Shown: positions 17,906 to 25,882 of the stretch, piece after piece
Numbering within the stretch: position 1 is the first letter of the stretch
How the letters are laid out: the number at the start of each line of letters is the position of its first letter
Translations under genes and position numbers: made by a program
The notes under the pieces: generated by a model
Told to the model about the DNA's origin: nothing
The model's database searches: none
What the model saw: the letters and a program-made list of their open reading frames with translations, nothing else
Assembly: GCF_022788655.1 (NCBI RefSeq)
Contig: NZ_CP084951.1
Span: forward strand, 744,001 to 808,000
Source: Sulfitobacter indolifex
GTDB lineage: Bacteria; Pseudomonadota; Alphaproteobacteria; Rhodobacterales; Rhodobacteraceae
Direction of reading: 5' to 3'
Length of the DNA stretch: 64,000 nucleotides

Positions 17906-18253
17906 TTACTGCGTGACGGGCACGTCGAAACTGATCGCCCCTTCAAACTCGGCGTTATCTGATGTTTGGCCCCTGAATGTGGTGGGGGTCTCAGCGGTGA
18001 TATCGAGCGTATAGCTGCCGTTCACAGGGATTGCGCCGCTGGTCCACGCTTCTGCGTCGCCGGTGACCGTGTGGCCGCCCGTGGCATTGTTGGTGAAAAC
18101 CACCTGATCGCCCGGTTGCACATGCGAGATTGATGGGAAATAGGCGCCGTCAACGATCAGCACATTGCGGGTTTCGGCGCTTGCGCCGGAAGCTGCGAAA
18201 ACACTCATGGCAAGGGCCAGAGCACCAGCGCTTTTACGATATGAACTTAGCAT
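17906..18253 (-). CDS. Secreted cupredoxin-like protein
   Basis: 115 residues. Signal peptide with hydrophobic core ALALAMSVFAASGASA, then a small beta-rich domain: VDGAYFPSISHVQPGDQVVF and NNATGGHTVTGDAEAWTSGA, which follows the amicyanin/plastocyanin-like layout. The first copper-ligand His is present in GGHTV, but the usual C-terminal Cys-His-Met cluster is absent: the end reads AEFEGAISFDVPVTQ with no Cys, His or Met. The start at 18253 gives better spacing to GAGGAG than the ATG just before it. Copper binding is therefore doubtful. Single gene. Confidence 0.75.
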   Translation of the reverse strand: MLSSYRKSAGALALAMSVFAASGASAETRNVLIVDGAYFPSISHVQPGDQVVFTNNATGGHTVTGDAEAWTSGAIPVNGSYTLDITAETPTTFRGQTSDNAEFEGAISFDVPVTQ

Positions 18254-18343
18254 CATCTGCTCCTCAAAGTCGCCCGACGCGGGCGGATTGGCCGCTTCAG
18301 TATAGGGTGAATGCGGCATAACTTTGGCCGTCTCGGGGTCGGT

Positions 18344-19243
18344 TTAATCGGTCGCCACTGCTTCGGCTTGCTCGGCCAGCCATGCGCGAAAGGACGCGAG
18401 CGCGGCGGTTTCGTCCCGGTCTTCCGGCCAGACAAGATAGTAATTGCCGATGCTCTGGGTGGTTTGCGAGGCGGCCAGCACCAATTGACCATCGCGCAGA
18501 TAGGGGCGCGCAAAGAATGTCGGCAACAGCGCCACGCCCAGTCCGTGGATCGCCGCCTGCGCCATGGTCGAGAATTGGTCAAACATCATCCCGCCCGGCG
18601 GCTCATCGGTCACGCCCAGCGACGACAGCCAGCGCGCCCATCCGCGCGGGCGGGTCTCAAGATGCAGCAGCGGCAAGTGCCGCACATCGCGTGCATCTTC
18701 CAACGGCTCGGCCAGCAGATCAGGCGCGCAGACCGCCACGACCGTTTCCGGCAGCAGTGGCAGGTAGCGCACGCCGGGCCAGTCTTCATGACCAAAATGA
18801 ATGGCGGCGTCGAAGCGGCTGCCCGCAAAGGCAAAGGGATGCAATCGGGTGGAAAGGTTCACCGTCACCTCAGGATGCGCCCGCGCGAAATCCCGCAGCC
18901 GGGGGGCGAGCCAGTGCATCCCAAAGGCGGGCAGGATCGCCAGATCGAGCGTGCCACCGGTAGGATTTGTCCGGGCCGAGACCGAGGCCTGCGCCAGCCG
19001 GTTCAGGATATCGCGCACCTGCGTTACATAGTCCAACCCAGCCTGTGTGGGCGAAAGCCGCCGCCCTTGCCGGATCATCAGCGACACGCCCAGTTGATCC
19101 TCTAGCGTCTTGATCTGACGGCTCACCGCGCTTTGGGTCAGGTTCAACTCCTGCGCCGCCGCCGTGGCGGTGCCAAGCCGCACGACCGCCTCGAAAGACA
19201 GCAGGGCCGAGATCGACGGTAAAAAGCGGCGCGGGGCGATCAT
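18344..19243 (-). CDS. LysR-family regulator (GcvA/GcdR-like), divergent from gcdH
   Basis: 299 residues. N-terminal helix-turn-helix: FLPSISALLSFEAVVRLGTA, then LNLTQSAVSRQIKTLEDQLG, in the GcvA style, and a C-terminal periplasmic-binding-like effector domain beginning at GTLDLAILPAFGMHWLAPRL. Divergence from glutaryl-CoA dehydrogenase matches the placement of GcdR activators, so it is probably the glutarate or glutaryl-CoA sensor for gcdH. The start is uncertain: ATG at 19243 is used, and ATG at 19258 is also in frame; neither has a clear ribosome site. Confidence 0.85.
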   Translation of the reverse strand: MIAPRRFLPSISALLSFEAVVRLGTATAAAQELNLTQSAVSRQIKTLEDQLGVSLMIRQGRRLSPTQAGLDYVTQVRDILNRLAQASVSARTNPTGGTLDLAILPAFGMHWLAPRLRDFARAHPEVTVNLSTRLHPFAFAGSRFDAAIHFGHEDWPGVRYLPLLPETVVAVCAPDLLAEPLEDARDVRHLPLLHLETRPRGWARWLSSLGVTDEPPGGMMFDQFSTMAQAAIHGLGVALLPTFFARPYLRDGQLVLAASQTTQSIGNYYLVWPEDRDETAALASFRAWLAEQAEAVATD

Positions 19244-19296
19244 ATGACTTTTTCTCATGAACTCAGGACAAAGCAGCGATAGAGTTCGCCGCGCCA

Positions 19297-19317
19297 ATTT
19301 GCAATACTGCCGCAAAT
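19297..19317. promoter_or_regulatory. Perfect dyad in the lysR-gcdH divergent promoter region
   Basis: ATTTGC (19297-19302) and GCAAAT (19312-19317) are perfect inverted arms separated by nine bases. Size and position, 24 bases before the gcdH ATG, suit a LysR-type operator. Binding is inferred. Confidence 0.5.
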
Positions 19318-19340
19318 CACCTCACCCGAAAGGATGCCTC

Positions 19341-20564
19341 ATGACTTCCGAAGCCCCCAAGCTGCGCGCCAAAGATAAACCCGACCTTGGTACATTCGAC
19401 TGGACGGACCCCTTCCGCCTCGACGGCCAGTTGACCGAAGACGAACGCATGATCCGCGATTCTGCCCATGCCTATGCGCAGGAAAAACTACAGCCCCGCG
19501 TGATCGACGCCTTCGCCAACGAAGAAACCGATGCAGGCATCTTCCGCGAGATGGGCGACATGGGCCTTCTGGGCGTCACCATCCCCGAGGAATACGGCGG
19601 GCTGGGCGGCAACTATGTCTCCTACGGTCTGGTCGCGCGCGAAGTTGAGCGGGTCGACAGCGGCTATCGCTCGATGATGTCGGTGCAGGCAAGCCTCGTC
19701 ATGTACCCGATCTATGCCTATGGCTCCGAAGAACAGCGCAAGAAGTACCTGCCAAAGCTCTGCTCGGGCGAATGGATTGGCTGCTTTGGTCTGACCGAAC
19801 CTGATGCGGGTTCTGACCCTGCCGGCATGAAAACCCGCGCCGTAAAGACTGCGAATGGCTACAAGCTGACCGGCTCCAAGATGTGGATCTCCAACTCCCC
19901 CATCGCCGATGTTTTCGTTGTTTGGGCCAAGTCCGAAGAGCACGACAACAAAATCCGTGGCTTCGTGCTGGAAAAAGGCATGAAGGGTCTGAGCGCGCCG
20001 AAGATCGGCAATAAGCTGTCCCTGCGCGCCTCCATCACCGGCGAGATCGTCATGGACGGTGTCGAAGTCGGCGAAGACGCGCTGCTGCCGAATGTGCAGG
20101 GTCTGAAAGGGCCGTTTGGCTGTCTGAACCGTGCGCGTTACGGCATCTCTTGGGGTGCGATGGGCGCCGCTGAATTCTGCTGGCATGCCTCGCGCCAGTA
20201 TGGTCTGGACCGCAAACAGTTCAACAAGCCGCTGGCGCAGACACAGCTGTTCCAGAAAAAGCTGGCCGACATGATGACCGAAATCTCGCTGGGCCTTCAA
20301 GGGTCGTTGCAGGTGGGCCGTCTGATGGATGCCGCCAACGCCGCGCCTGAGATGATCTCGATCGTTAAGCGCAACAACTGCGGCAAAGCGCTGGACGTGG
20401 CGCGTATGTCGCGTGACATGCACGGCGGCAACGGCATCTCGGGTGAATTCCAAGTGATCCGTCACATGATGAACCTTGAGACGGTGAACACCTATGAGGG
20501 CACCCATGACGTCCACGCGCTGATCCTGGGTCGCGCCCAGACCGGCCTGCAGGCGTTCTTTTAA
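19341..20564 (+). CDS. gcdH: Glutaryl-CoA dehydrogenase
   Basis: 407 residues; oxidative decarboxylation of glutaryl-CoA to crotonyl-CoA in lysine, tryptophan and glutarate breakdown. Family landmarks: [40 protein letters not shown] and [20 protein letters not shown] with the catalytic Glu in [20 protein letters not shown] is typical of this branch. The ATG at 19341 follows AAAGGATG. A LysR gene is divergent and a fused 2-oxoacid dehydrogenase E1 gene follows 74 bases later. Product crotonyl-CoA would feed the beta-oxidation enzymes encoded elsewhere in the window. Confidence 0.95.
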   Translation: MTSEAPKLRAKDKPDLGTFDWTDPFRLDGQLTEDERMIRDSAHAYAQEKLQPRVIDAFANEETDAGIFREMGDMGLLGVTIPEEYGGLGGNYVSYGLVAREVERVDSGYRSMMSVQASLVMYPIYAYGSEEQRKKYLPKLCSGEWIGCFGLTEPDAGSDPAGMKTRAVKTANGYKLTGSKMWISNSPIADVFVVWAKSEEHDNKIRGFVLEKGMKGLSAPKIGNKLSLRASITGEIVMDGVEVGEDALLPNVQGLKGPFGCLNRARYGISWGAMGAAEFCWHASRQYGLDRKQFNKPLAQTQLFQKKLADMMTEISLGLQGSLQVGRLMDAANAAPEMISIVKRNNCGKALDVARMSRDMHGGNGISGEFQVIRHMMNLETVNTYEGTHDVHALILGRAQTGLQAFF

Positions 20565-20638
20565 GAAACGGTTTGGGGGGATCGGCTCCCCCCATCTCGC
20601 CGCGCCGAAAGTAGAATCCTAAAATACCAAGAGGCCCC

Positions 20639-22813
20639 ATGGACCGCGTTGCCATCGTTCATGAGAACTTCCTCCGTCGCGTTGCGGCGGGGGATTTTCC
20701 CGTTTCCACCTCCGATAAAAAGGCGCTTGATCGTGCCGCGTTGGAGCAGCTCTATCGCGCGCAGGTGTTGAGCCGTGCGCTCGACCTGCAAAGCCGTGTG
20801 ATGCAGAAAGAGGGGCAAGGGTTCTATACCATCGGCTCGTCCGGGCATGAGGGGATGGCGGCAGTGGCGGCGGCCCTGCGCGTGGATGACATTGCGTTCC
20901 TGCATTACCGCGATGCGGCGTTTCAGATCGCCCGGGCCGATCAGGCCGAGGGGCAGGACATGCTGCGCGATATGCTGTTGAGCTTCGCCTGTTCCGCCGA
21001 CGATCCGATCAGCGGCGGTCGGCATAAGGTGCTTGGCTCGCGGCCCCTGATGATCCCGCCGCAAACCTCGACCATCGCCAGCCATCTGCCCAAGGCCGTG
21101 GGGGCGGCGCATTCCATCGGCATGGCGCGGCGCAACCGTCCTGAGCATGCGATCTTGCCGCGTGATGCGATTGCCATGTGTAGTTTTGGGGACGCATCGG
21201 CGAACCACTCCACCGCGCAGGGAGCGATCAATGCGGCCTGCTGGACCGCCGTTCAGGGCGTGCCGCTGCCGCTGCTCTTTGTCTGCGAAGACAACGGGAT
21301 TGGCATTTCGACCAAGACGCCGACAGGCTGGATTAAGGCGTCTATGTCCGCACGGCCGGGGCTGAAGTATTTTGAGGGGGACGGGCTGGATCTCCATGCC
21401 GCCTTTGCAGCGGCGAAAGAAGCGGCGGATTATGTGCGGGTGCACCGCAAGCCTGCCTTCCTGCATCTGCGGACGGTGCGGCTTTATGGCCATGCTGGTG
21501 CGGATGTGGCGACCTCCTATTTGCCGCGCGCCGAGGTTGAGGCCGATGAGGCGAATGATCCTTTGCTGCATTCTGCGCGGCTTTTGGTAGAGGCGGGGGG
21601 GAGCGCCGAGGAGGCGTTGGCGATCTACCGCGATACGCAAGAGGCTGTGGCGAAAGCGGTGGCAAAGGTGGTTAAACGCCCGCGGCTCAAGACTGCATCG
21701 GATGTGATGGCGAGCCTCGTGCCGCCCAAGCGGGACTGCGCACCTAGCAACGGGCCAAGTGCAGAGACGCGCGCCGAAACCTTCGGCAGTGATATGGCGC
21801 AGATGGACAACCCGCAGCCGATGTCGCGGCTGATCAACTGGGCGCTGCATGATCTGATGTTGGCGCATCCCGAAACCATGTTGATGGGCGAGGATGTGGG
21901 CCGGAAGGGCGGCGTTTATGGCGTCACACAGAAATTGCAGGGGCGCTTTGGGCCGGGCCGTGTGATCGACACGCTGTTGGATGAGCAAAGCATTTTGGGG
22001 CTGGCGATTGGCATGGCGCATAATGGCTTTGTGCCGATGCCAGAAATCCAGTTTTTGGCTTATCTGCACAATGCCGAGGACCAGTTGCGCGGTGAGGCGG
22101 CGACGCTGCCGTTCTTCTCAGACGGGCAATGGAGCAACCCGATGGTGCTGCGCATCGCGGGGCTGGGCTATCAGAAGGGCTTTGGCGGGCATTTCCACAA
22201 TGACAACTCGCTGGCGGTGCTGCGCGACATTCCGGGGATCATCATTGCATGCCCCTCTGCGGGGGATGATGCGGCGATGATGCTGCGCGAGGCGCACCGT
22301 CTGGCACGCGAAGAGCAGCGGGTGGTGGTTTTTGTTGAGCCGATTGCGCTTTATCCGATGCGCGATTTGGCGGAGGCCGGGGATGGCGGCTGGATGCGGA
22401 GCTACCCTGCGCCGGACCAGCGGATTGGCTTGGGCGAGGTTGGTGTGTCGGGCGACGGTGCCGACTTGGCGATCGTGAGCTATGGCAACGGGCATTACCT
22501 TAGCCAGCAGGCGGCGCGTGATTTGGCGGCGCAGGGGGTGGATGCGCGGGTGATTGACTTGCGCTGGCTGGCGCCTTTGCCGGAGGCGGCGTTGATCGAG
22601 GCGATTGGGGATCGACCCGTGTTGATTGTGGATGAATGTCGCCGCACGGGCGGGCAGGCTGAGGGGTTGATGGCGCTGATGGCGGAGCGGGGCGTTGAGC
22701 ACTTTGCGCGGCTGACGGCGGAGGATAGTTTTATCGCCACGGGGCCGGCTTATGCGGCGACGCTGCCGTCGCGTGAGGGGATCGTAGCGGCGGCGCGAGA
22801 GTTTCTGGGGTAG
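20639..22813 (+). CDS. Thiamine-dependent 2-oxoacid dehydrogenase E1, alpha-beta fusion
   Basis: 724 residues joining both E1 subunits. Residues about 35-345 are the alpha part: FYTIGSSGHEGMAAVAAALR, FLHYRDAAFQIA and the diphosphate motif CSFGDASANHSTAQGAINAA ending in CEDNG. After a polar linker near 360-385, the beta part starts at MSRLINWALHDLMLAHPETM with LMGEDVGRKGGVYGVT and DTLLDEQSILGLAIGMA. This resembles branched-chain-type E1. No E2 or E3 gene is nearby, so it must share a lipoyl acyltransferase encoded elsewhere or act differently. Position after gcdH suggests supply of an acyl-CoA such as glutaryl-CoA from 2-oxoadipate, a hypothesis only. Confidence 0.85.
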   Translation: MDRVAIVHENFLRRVAAGDFPVSTSDKKALDRAALEQLYRAQVLSRALDLQSRVMQKEGQGFYTIGSSGHEGMAAVAAALRVDDIAFLHYRDAAFQIARADQAEGQDMLRDMLLSFACSADDPISGGRHKVLGSRPLMIPPQTSTIASHLPKAVGAAHSIGMARRNRPEHAILPRDAIAMCSFGDASANHSTAQGAINAACWTAVQGVPLPLLFVCEDNGIGISTKTPTGWIKASMSARPGLKYFEGDGLDLHAAFAAAKEAADYVRVHRKPAFLHLRTVRLYGHAGADVATSYLPRAEVEADEANDPLLHSARLLVEAGGSAEEALAIYRDTQEAVAKAVAKVVKRPRLKTASDVMASLVPPKRDCAPSNGPSAETRAETFGSDMAQMDNPQPMSRLINWALHDLMLAHPETMLMGEDVGRKGGVYGVTQKLQGRFGPGRVIDTLLDEQSILGLAIGMAHNGFVPMPEIQFLAYLHNAEDQLRGEAATLPFFSDGQWSNPMVLRIAGLGYQKGFGGHFHNDNSLAVLRDIPGIIIACPSAGDDAAMMLREAHRLAREEQRVVVFVEPIALYPMRDLAEAGDGGWMRSYPAPDQRIGLGEVGVSGDGADLAIVSYGNGHYLSQQAARDLAAQGVDARVIDLRWLAPLPEAALIEAIGDRPVLIVDECRRTGGQAEGLMALMAERGVEHFARLTAEDSFIATGPAYAATLPSREGIVAAAREFLG

Positions 22814-22989
22814 GGCCAGCGCCTGCCTGCGGGTTGGCGATGCGAAGGGTGGTTCATGCCACTTTATGGGGCGGCATTTGCGTGACTTTGCGGGGTTGCG
22901 GCGTGCCTCACCAAATCGCCTACCCGGAGGGCGGGCAGGCGATGGCCCGGCGCCTGCGGCCTGATTCCGGGCTGGGGCAGGCGATCGGC
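22814..22989. repeat. REP-like intergenic element, copy B (inverted relative to copy A)
   Basis: Fills the whole 176 bp between two convergent stop codons. Read on the minus strand it repeats copy A: GCCCGGAATCAGGCCGCAGG, then hairpin ATCGCC-TG-CCCG / CGGG-TA-GGCGAT, then GGCGATTTGGTGAGGC, the core ATAAAGTGGCATGAAC, and a second hairpin with slightly weaker pairing. Stems are kept while loops and internal bases differ from copy A. An extra GATCGCCTGCCC half-unit stands next to the minus-strand stop. Confidence 0.8.
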
Positions 22990-24222
22990 CTAACTGCTCT
23001 CCGCTGGCGCGCCGCCTTGGAAGTTGTTGCCGTTCGCATAGTCGCAAGGTGCTTCCTGCATTTCCAGATGCAGACCATCTCCGGTGTAGGGATGCGCGCG
23101 GGCAAGCTCCTCATCGACGTCAATCCCCAGACCGGGCGCGTCGGGGGCGGCGATAAACCCATCCTCCACCCGGATCGACCCCTTGATCAGCCGGTCATGA
23201 AACGGCGTCTCGATACACTCGCACATCAGGATATTCGGGATCGCCGTGGCAAGCTGCACATTCGCCGCCCATTCCACTGGCCCGGCATAGAGATGCGGCG
23301 CGATCTGCGCGTTATAGACCTCGGCCATCGCCGCGATCTTCTTGGCCTCGTTGATCCCGCCCACACGACCAAGCGCCGGTTGCAGGATTTCCGCTGCACC
23401 AGAGCGCAACAGCGGCGCGAACTCGGCCTTTGTCGTAAGCCGCTCGCCCGTTGCGACGGGAATGCGCACCCCGCGCGCGACCTTTGCCATTTGCTCTGGC
23501 GCGTCGGGGGGGATCGGCTCCTCAAACCACAGCGGATCGTAGGGCTCTAAGGCTTTGCCCAAACGGATCGCTCCCGCAGTCGTAAACTGCCCGTGGGTGC
23601 CGAAAAGCAAATCGGCCTTGTCCCCCACCGCCTCGCGGATCGCTTTGCAAAAGGCGACTGAGCGCGTGATGTCCGACTTCGCGGGCATATGGCCGCCGCG
23701 CAGCGTGTAGGGGCCCGCGGGGTCGAACTTAACCGCCGTATAGCCGCGCGCCACGCAGTCCGCGGCCGACTCTGCGGCCATTTCGGGCGAGGTCCAGAAG
23801 GCCGCTGCATCATGATGGGGCAGTGGGTAGAGGTAGGTATAGGCGCGGACCCTTTCATTGGTGCGGCCCCCCAGCAGCGCGTGCACCGGGCGGTCTCGGT
23901 CTTTGCCCAAGATGTCCCAACAGGCGATCTCAAGCCCCGAGAAGGCACCCATGACCGTCAAATCGGGCCGTTGGGTGAAGCCCGAGGAATAGGCGCGGCG
24001 GAACATTAACTCGATGTTCTCGGGGTTCTCGCCTTCCATGTGACGGGCAAAAACGTCCTCGATGACCGCAGTCATCGCTTTTGGGCCGACACTGCTGGCG
24101 TAGCATTCGCCCCAGCCGGTCACGCCCGTATCGGTCGTCACCTTAACCAATATCCAATAGCGCCCGCCCCAGCCGGGGGCGGGCGGGGCCGTCACGATCA
24201 CTTCAAGGTCTTGCAGTTTCAT
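22990..24222 (-). CDS. Enolase-superfamily (mandelate racemase-like) sugar-acid dehydratase or cycloisomerase
   Basis: 410 residues. N-terminal capping domain with GRYWILVKVTTDTGVTGWGE; barrel with AVKFDPAGP, LWFEEPIPPD, ATGERLTTKAEF, IAPHLYAGPVEWA and MCECIE, which line up with the galactonate-dehydratase branch (metal ligands Glu and Glu, base His, final Glu). Where that branch has D-F-H-G this protein reads FGTHGQ: the acid His is kept but the first metal-ligand Asp is Gly. Neighbours encode a uronate dehydrogenase-like enzyme and a keto-acid aldolase, so an aldarolactone or sugar-acid substrate is likely. Last gene of the operon, ending at a repeat element. Confidence 0.82.
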   Translation of the reverse strand: MKLQDLEVIVTAPPAPGWGGRYWILVKVTTDTGVTGWGECYASSVGPKAMTAVIEDVFARHMEGENPENIELMFRRAYSSGFTQRPDLTVMGAFSGLEIACWDILGKDRDRPVHALLGGRTNERVRAYTYLYPLPHHDAAAFWTSPEMAAESAADCVARGYTAVKFDPAGPYTLRGGHMPAKSDITRSVAFCKAIREAVGDKADLLFGTHGQFTTAGAIRLGKALEPYDPLWFEEPIPPDAPEQMAKVARGVRIPVATGERLTTKAEFAPLLRSGAAEILQPALGRVGGINEAKKIAAMAEVYNAQIAPHLYAGPVEWAANVQLATAIPNILMCECIETPFHDRLIKGSIRVEDGFIAAPDAPGLGIDVDEELARAHPYTGDGLHLEMQEAPCDYANGNNFQGGAPAESS

Positions 24223-24247
24223 GACGGTCCCTCTTGTTAACCTGCGA

Positions 24248-25090
24248 TCAGGTCTCTTTCTTGTCGTTGACGATGGTCATCTGTGCCAATCCGCTTTCGC
24301 CCAGATCAACCTTGGCGAAGGGGCCGCCGTGACACATCTGGCCGGGGTCGGTGATGTCCACCGGGCCTTCTTCTGCCAGCACTTTTTCGGCGAATTGCTC
24401 GGCGTTGTCCTTGGGGCGGTAGCCGAGGAAGGACGCCTTTGCGTTGTCCACCGGGGCGCGGTCGTTGTTCGAGACACCGTAGATCACCGAGAAACCGACT
24501 GAGGGCGTATCCACAGCGCGGGTTACCAGTTGGATCAGATCGTCATACGACAGCCACGATCCAAGCGCGCGGGAGTTGTTGACCTGCGCGGCGCTGAGGA
24601 TGCGCAGATGTACCGATTCCAGCTGGCGCTTGTCCCAATACATGGAGCCTAAGTCTTCGGTGAAGCATTTGGCGAGGCCGTAGAACGTGTCGGGCTTGTG
24701 GGGCGCGTCGATGCCGATGAAATCGGATTTCTTATGCATCCCCACGGCGTGGATGGATGAGGCATAGACCACGCGCCGCGCGCCTGCCTGATAGGCGGCC
24801 TCCCAGACGTTATAAGAGCCGACGAAGTTCGGGCCGAGCAGTTCCATGAAAGGCTTCTCGTCCACAATCGCGCCGAAGTGCACGACCATGTCGGCACCTT
24901 CCATCAGAGGGGCGATCTGATCATATTCAGCCAGATCGGCCTTGGCGTAGCGCTCGCCGTCGTAAAGCTTGCCGATGTCATCAGCGATGTCAGTGCTAAC
25001 CAGCTCTTCGCACATCGCGGCCAGTGGTTCGCGCAGGTAGGAGCCAAGCCGTCCGGCGGCACCTGTCAGGACCAGTTTTTTAAATTTCAT
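24248..25090 (-). CDS. NAD-dependent uronate dehydrogenase-like protein (SDR/epimerase fold)
   Basis: 280 residues. Rossmann motif LTGAAGRLGSYLREPL at the N-terminus, VYASSIHAVG with the catalytic Ser, and FYGLAKCFTEDL with the Tyr-X3-Lys pair. Length and motifs fit uronate dehydrogenases, which oxidise galacturonate or glucuronate to aldarolactones. The operon order (aldolase, this gene, enolase-superfamily enzyme) suits an oxidative uronate route. A general extended SDR acting on another sugar is the alternative. Separated by 12 bases from the aldolase gene and 25 from the next. Confidence 0.78.
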   Translation of the reverse strand: MKFKKLVLTGAAGRLGSYLREPLAAMCEELVSTDIADDIGKLYDGERYAKADLAEYDQIAPLMEGADMVVHFGAIVDEKPFMELLGPNFVGSYNVWEAAYQAGARRVVYASSIHAVGMHKKSDFIGIDAPHKPDTFYGLAKCFTEDLGSMYWDKRQLESVHLRILSAAQVNNSRALGSWLSYDDLIQLVTRAVDTPSVGFSVIYGVSNNDRAPVDNAKASFLGYRPKDNAEQFAEKVLAEEGPVDITDPGQMCHGGPFAKVDLGESGLAQMTIVNDKKET

Positions 25091-25102
25091 AATATCTTCC
25101 TT

Positions 25103-25882
25103 TCACGTCTCAGAAATCTTGTCGCGCACTTGGGCGCGCAGCGCGTCGGCCCCTCTGGCCAAAAGGCCCACGTCGGTCCCACAGGCGACGAAGGTGAACC
25201 CTTCGTTCAGCAATTGAGCCGCGAAATCAGGGTCGGTTACCAGCGTGCCCACGGGAATGCCCTTATCCATCAGCAGTTTGGCTGCGGGGCGGATCAGGTC
25301 CCAAACCTCGGGGTGCATGGTTTGGCCGAGATGGCTCATATCGGCGGCGATGTCGGCGGGGCCAAAGAAAATACCGTCGATCCCCTCAACCTCAGCATAA
25401 GCGGCGGCGTTTTCCACCGCGGCGCGGGTTTCAAGCTGGATCAGGATGGCGGTCTGGTTCTCGACCTCGGCGTTGTAATCCTCAACCCGGCCAAATTGGT
25501 TGGCCCGGTTCAGCCCGGCCACACCCCGGATACCGCGCGGCGGATAGCGGCAGGCGGCAACAGCGGCGCGGGCCTCGTCAGGGGTCTGTACCATCGGAAA
25601 CAGCAGCCCCGGCGCGCCGAGATCCATCAGACATTTAACCTTGACCGCGTCGTTCCAATCAGGCCGCACCATCGCCGTTGTGTCGCTGCCCGAAAAGGCC
25701 TGCAGCTGCCCCAGCACCGACTTCATATCACTTGGCGCATGCTCCATATCCAGCATCACCCAGTCATAGCCTGCATGGGCCACAACTTCAGCGGCATAGC
25801 CGTCGGAGAGGGAGACCCAAAGGCCAAGCTGTTTTTGCCCGGCGCGAAGTGCAGAGAGGAACTTGTTCTCTGGGTGTTTCAT
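25103..25882 (-). CDS. HpcH/HpaI-family class II aldolase
   Basis: 259 residues, metal-dependent pyruvate aldolase fold. LGLWVSLSDGYAAEVVAHAG, YDWVMLDMEHAPSD, IQLETRAAVENAAAYAEVEG with the metal-ligand Glu, and GIFFGPADIAADM with the metal-ligand Asp match GarL/HpaI-type enzymes that split 2-keto-3-deoxy acids to pyruvate and an aldehyde. In this operon the substrate may be 2-keto-3-deoxy-glucarate, giving tartronate semialdehyde (inference). The ATG overlaps the oxidoreductase stop by four bases. Confidence 0.88.
   Translation of the reverse strand: MKHPENKFLSALRAGQKQLGLWVSLSDGYAAEVVAHAGYDWVMLDMEHAPSDMKSVLGQLQAFSGSDTTAMVRPDWNDAVKVKCLMDLGAPGLLFPMVQTPDEARAAVAACRYPPRGIRGVAGLNRANQFGRVEDYNAEVENQTAILIQLETRAAVENAAAYAEVEGIDGIFFGPADIAADMSHLGQTMHPEVWDLIRPAAKLLMDKGIPVGTLVTDPDFAAQLLNEGFTFVACGTDVGLLARGADALRAQVRDKISET

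Noticed and set aside
20613..20628. Half-arm similar to the GGTATTT...GGATGAA family before the E1 gene
   Set aside because: Only part of one arm is present and there is no partner arm, so it may be chance.
20561..22069. 502-residue minus-strand frame opposite the E1 fusion gene
   Set aside because: His/Arg/Gln-rich shadow frame of a GC-rich gene; no domain recognised.
1351..22989. Invertible or mobile segment bounded by the inverted copies A and B
   Set aside because: The copies are only moderately similar and no recombinase lies beside them; the enclosed genes look like ordinary chromosomal genes.
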